The notes under the pieces are model-generated. The model saw only the letters and a program-made list of their open reading frames with translations. It was not told the origin of the DNA and did not search any database. The position numbers and the translations under genes are program-made. Below are positions 60,821 through 64,000 of a DNA stretch of 64,000 nucleotides, one piece after another. Numbering within the stretch: the first letter of the stretch is position 1; each line of letters starts with the position of its first letter. Location: the NCBI RefSeq assembly GCF_000269865.1, contig NZ_AKKV01000019.1, positions 1-64,000 of the forward strand, in the 5' to 3' direction. Source of the DNA: Fictibacillus macauensis ZFHKF-1 (lineage in GTDB: Bacteria; Bacillota; Bacilli; Bacillales; Fictibacillaceae).

Positions 60821-62172
60821 GATCCTTTACGGGCGCGCCATCCATAAGCACATAGAATAAGGAATGCGAAGCCGATTGCTATGAAAAAGCCAATGCGCTG
60901 ATGGCTATGAATAAGCGATCCCGCAATCGTAAAGACGATAAGGGCAATGCCTAGAAAGGAAGGTAGTGGAGTCGAATGCTCTAGCTCCCTTCCTTTTTTA
61001 ATATGAGAGGAGAGAATGATCACCCAATTTAAAAGCAGCATAATGCCGGCAGCAGCTGTTAAATATTCATACACCGTATTTGGTAGGACATAGGAGGCGA
61101 CAACGGTCACCGCAAGTCCGATCCCGCTTAAGAAGAGCGCGCGCCACGCCACACCATGTTGATTTGGCTTGTGAAGAGAGGCGGGGGCGTCTCCATCTAA
61201 CGAAAGAGAAATCATTATACTGGTGATGGAAAAAAGGGCGCCAACCATCGTCGAAAATGCGGCTGAAATCAAGATTACATTAAAGAGACTATCAAGGTAA
61301 GGAATAGAAAAGTGGGATAGTACATACACGAACGGGCTTTGATCTGAAGAAATGGATTCAAAGGATACAAGCTTTAAAATAAAGAAAATACTAACCGCAT
61401 ATAAACTAGTTAATACGACGACAAGAAACGTTCCTGCCTTTGTAATATCTGTTTTTCGTTTAAGTTCGTTCGCTAAGACACCGACAACTTCAATTCCACC
61501 ATATGAAAATAATACGAAAATTAATGATGACCAAAAGCCGAGAAAACCGTTCGCAAAAAAGGGTGCTGAAAAAGAGGAGAGCATTTCCTTAGGAGCAGTA
61601 GGCGTAACAACACCTGTAAGCGCTAATGTACCAAAGCCAACAAATGCTAGTAAGGTAGCAATCTTGATAACAGCAAAAAACGATTCAATGCTCCCAAAGT
61701 TTTTAACGCCAAGCATATTAATCAATAAAGCAAGTGCAGAATAAAGAATAGCAAATACCCAAAGAGGAATATGGGGAAACCATAATTGAGAAAAGATAGC
61801 TAACGCTGTGACTTCGCTCGACATAATTAAGACGCCTGCAATCCAATAAATCCATCCACTCATAAAGCCGAGAGAATGACCGAATGCTTGGCGTGCATAC
61901 GTTCGAAAAGAGCCAGGCTGTGGATCGTGAACCGTCATTTTACCAAGTGCTTGAAAAACAAAGAAGGCGATTAGACCTGAGAGGATATAGCCAACTAAAA
62001 CGGAAGGTCCCGCAGCGTGAATGGCGAGCCCTGATCCTAAAAAGAAACCAGCACCAATAACGGAGCCAATGCCAATCAGTGAAAGTTGCCACCAGAAAAG
62101 CTTCGGTGTTTGGCCTTTTGCTACTTTTTTGCTTTGTACATTTTTTACTTGTTCGGTGACAGACTTATGCAT
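60805..62172 (-). CDS. APC-family amino acid permease
   Basis: Twelve-helix amino acid/proton symporter of 455 aa. The family signature LSLIGIGSVIGAGFFLGSGLA is in helix 1, then QALGKMTVHDPQPGSFRTYARQAFG, SGWIYWIAGVLIMSSE, FVLFSYGGIEVVGVLANE and LISAAFSTMVGALFS. It resembles the GABA/aromatic permease branch and B. subtilis YvbW, but the substrate cannot be assigned. The ribosome site is weak (GAGGGGTTGTTTGT). It is convergent with the YtaF gene and divergent from hpf. Confidence 0.85.
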   Translation of the reverse strand: MHKSVTEQVKNVQSKKVAKGQTPKLFWWQLSLIGIGSVIGAGFFLGSGLAIHAAGPSVLVGYILSGLIAFFVFQALGKMTVHDPQPGSFRTYARQAFGHSLGFMSGWIYWIAGVLIMSSEVTALAIFSQLWFPHIPLWVFAILYSALALLINMLGVKNFGSIESFFAVIKIATLLAFVGFGTLALTGVVTPTAPKEMLSSFSAPFFANGFLGFWSSLIFVLFSYGGIEVVGVLANELKRKTDITKAGTFLVVVLTSLYAVSIFFILKLVSFESISSDQSPFVYVLSHFSIPYLDSLFNVILISAAFSTMVGALFSITSIMISLSLDGDAPASLHKPNQHGVAWRALFLSGIGLAVTVVASYVLPNTVYEYLTAAAGIMLLLNWVIILSSHIKKGRELEHSTPLPSFLGIALIVFTIAGSLIHSHQRIGFFIAIGFAFLILCAYGWRARKGSYNKL

Positions 62173-62500
62173 ACAAACAACCCCTCATATCCAATTTGTA
62201 GTAGCTTACACTATCTTAACCAGATTTTTAGTAAAAATAAGTGATGAGACTCTCTTTTTAAATAGTACATTTGCTGGTGATTTATAAAGAGAAGGTATAT
62301 TTTATGCGTTTTCTATTTGTTGTAGTATAAGGGATTGTTGTCTAGCCTCGTGAGATTTTTCCTAGATAAAGGTAAAAGAAGTGCGGAAAAGCGAGAAATT
62401 TGTCGACAATTTTATTTTTTTGTCACTTTTTTTTGTGTTTATGAAGGAATTGAGAAGGGTATGTAGAATATATACTCATCACGGAAGGAGGAGTTAAGAT
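62173..62500. promoter_or_regulatory. Divergent region upstream of hpf and the permease gene
   Basis: AT-rich, no gene seen. It contains TTGTCGACAA at 62400-62409, a palindrome close to but not matching a Spo0A box, and the SigB promoter of hpf. Confidence 0.45.
62437..62462 (+). promoter_or_regulatory. SigB (general stress) promoter of hpf
   Basis: GTTTAT, 14-nt spacer, GGGTAT, against the SigB consensus GTTTAA-N12-14-GGGTAT. It lies 38 bases before the hpf ATG. In B. subtilis hpf (yvyD) is a known SigB target. Confidence 0.75.
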
Positions 62501-63064
62501 ATGCAATACAACATTCGTGGAGAAAACATTGAGGTGACTCCTGCATTAAGGGAGTATGTAGAAAAGAAGGTAGCAAAACTTCAACGCTATTTTAACGAAA
62601 CTCCAAACACTGACGCCCATGTCAATTTAAAGGTGTACAACAATGATCAATCAGTAGAGGTAACGATTCCGATGACAGGACTTCTGCTCCGTGCCGAAGA
62701 AAGTCACACTGACATGTATGCTGCAATTGATTTAGTCATCGAAAAGCTAGAGCGTCAAATCCGTAAACATAAAACAAAAGTGAATCGCCGTGCAAAACAA
62801 AATGGTGGCATTCATGAAATTATTGCAAACAGTGCTGATGCAACAGCAACAGCGGTTATTGAAGAAGAAGAAGATGAGGCATTCCAAATCGTTCGTGAAA
62901 AACGCTTCGATTTGAAACCAATGGACACAGAAGAAGCTATTTTACAAATGGATTTATTAGGTCATAGTTTCTTTGTTTACAATCATGCTGAAACAGGCAC
63001 AACAAATGTCGTCTACAAACGAAAAGATGGAAGATATGGGCTGATTGGCCCTGAAAGAGAATAG
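62501..63064 (+). CDS. hpf: Long-form ribosome hibernation promoting factor
   Basis: Binds the 30S subunit and dimerises ribosomes into 100S particles in stress and stationary phase. N-terminal HPF domain (1-100: MQYNIRGENIEVTPALREYV, YAAIDLVIEKLERQIRKHK), linker, and C-terminal dimerisation domain (about 128-187: IVREKRFDLKPMDTEEAILQ, LGHSFFVYNHAETGTTNVVY, GLIGPE). The length of 187 aa is the long form. GGAAGGAGGAG precedes the ATG. In B. subtilis it lies between fliT and secA; here it is 14.5 kb from fliT and secA does not follow. Confidence 0.96.
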   Translation: MQYNIRGENIEVTPALREYVEKKVAKLQRYFNETPNTDAHVNLKVYNNDQSVEVTIPMTGLLLRAEESHTDMYAAIDLVIEKLERQIRKHKTKVNRRAKQNGGIHEIIANSADATATAVIEEEEDEAFQIVREKRFDLKPMDTEEAILQMDLLGHSFFVYNHAETGTTNVVYKRKDGRYGLIGPERE

Positions 63065-63069
63065 AACAA

Positions 63070-63111
63070 AGAAAAACGCGGTCTGCAGAAATGCGGACCG
63101 CGTTTTTCTTT
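63070..63111. terminator. Terminator of hpf
   Basis: AAAAACGCGGTC and GACCGCGTTTTT form a 12-bp stem with T-run; symmetrical, so it can act in both directions. Confidence 0.9.
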
Positions 63112-63117
63112 ACATAG

Positions 63118-63158
63118 TAAACGGCCTTAGCTCCTGGATGGTGAGCTAAGGCCGTTTA
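63118..63158 (-). terminator. Long hairpin downstream of efeB
   Basis: TAAACGGCCTTAGCTC and GAGCTAAGGCCGTTTA pair over 16 bp. It is directly 3' of efeB; there is little T-run after it, so it may be an RNA-stabilising end rather than a strict terminator. Confidence 0.7.
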
Positions 63159-63162
63159 TTGT

Positions 63163-64000
<838 letters not shown>

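Noticed and set aside
62400-62409. TTGTCGACAA upstream of hpf as a Spo0A box
   Set aside because: It differs from TGTCGAA at the last position in both orientations; it is a self-complementary site of unknown meaning.

Overview
The window looks like the chromosome of a spore-forming, flagellated member of the Bacillaceae (Bacillota). The support is the conserved block yvyE-degS-degU-comFA-comFC-yvyF-flgM-flgN-flgK-flgL-yviE-fliW-csrA-fliD-fliS-fliT, a full wall teichoic acid gene set, Spo0A-box-like sites, a YtaF-type sporulation protein, strong Shine-Dalgarno sites and moderate GC. I see no rRNA, tRNA, prophage, insertion sequence or CRISPR array.

Layout. 0.2-3.6 kb: two exported cell-surface enzymes (a subtilase and an NlpC/P60 wall hydrolase). 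3.7-6.9 kb: slaP-secA2, an accessory Sec pair linked in other bacilli to S-layer export. 7.4-16.5 kb: poly(glycerol phosphate) wall teichoic acid genes (mnaA, tagO, tagA, tagD, tagB, tagF, tagG, tagH). 16.6-17.4 kb: a GC-rich array of about 32 degenerate 21-bp units in a convergent gene gap. 17.5-19.7 kb: an FHA/winged-helix regulator divergent from a subclass B1 metallo-beta-lactamase, then an AHSA1 protein. 19.8-34.1 kb: an LCP ligase followed by a Wzx/Wzy-type polysaccharide locus (glycosyltransferases, flippase, polymerase, chain-length protein, second TagO). It carries four enzymes matching the WbpB/WbpA/WbpE/WbpD route to a UDP-2,3-diacetamido-2,3-dideoxy-hexuronic acid. 34.2-48.0 kb: yvyE, degSU, an orphan kinase, comFA/comFC and the flagellar hook/cap operon, in which the usual flagellin gene between csrA and fliD is missing. 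48.0-62.2 kb: an accessory stretch (DUF4309 protein, OatA-like acyltransferase, HxlR/SDR pair, a SpoIID-like protein with permuted motif order, dihydroxyacetone kinase operon with an aspartate-type transporter, site-2 protease, YqhV, cold-shock protein, YtaF-like protein, amino acid permease). 62.5-64 kb: hpf behind a near-consensus SigB promoter, and a DyP peroxidase (efeB) cut by the window edge.

How it fits together. Most of the first 34 kb builds the cell surface: teichoic acid, a second acidic polymer probably carrying diacetamido-uronic acid, its attachment by an LCP enzyme, and an S-layer export pair. Polymers with 2,3-diacetamido-mannuronic acid are known S-layer anchors in Geobacillus, so these parts may form one surface-layer programme; that link is inference. 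The middle is the DegSU/competence/motility control block. Starts given here often differ from the longest possible reading frame because I placed them by ribosome-binding site; all function calls rest on motif recognition by eye, not on database searches.
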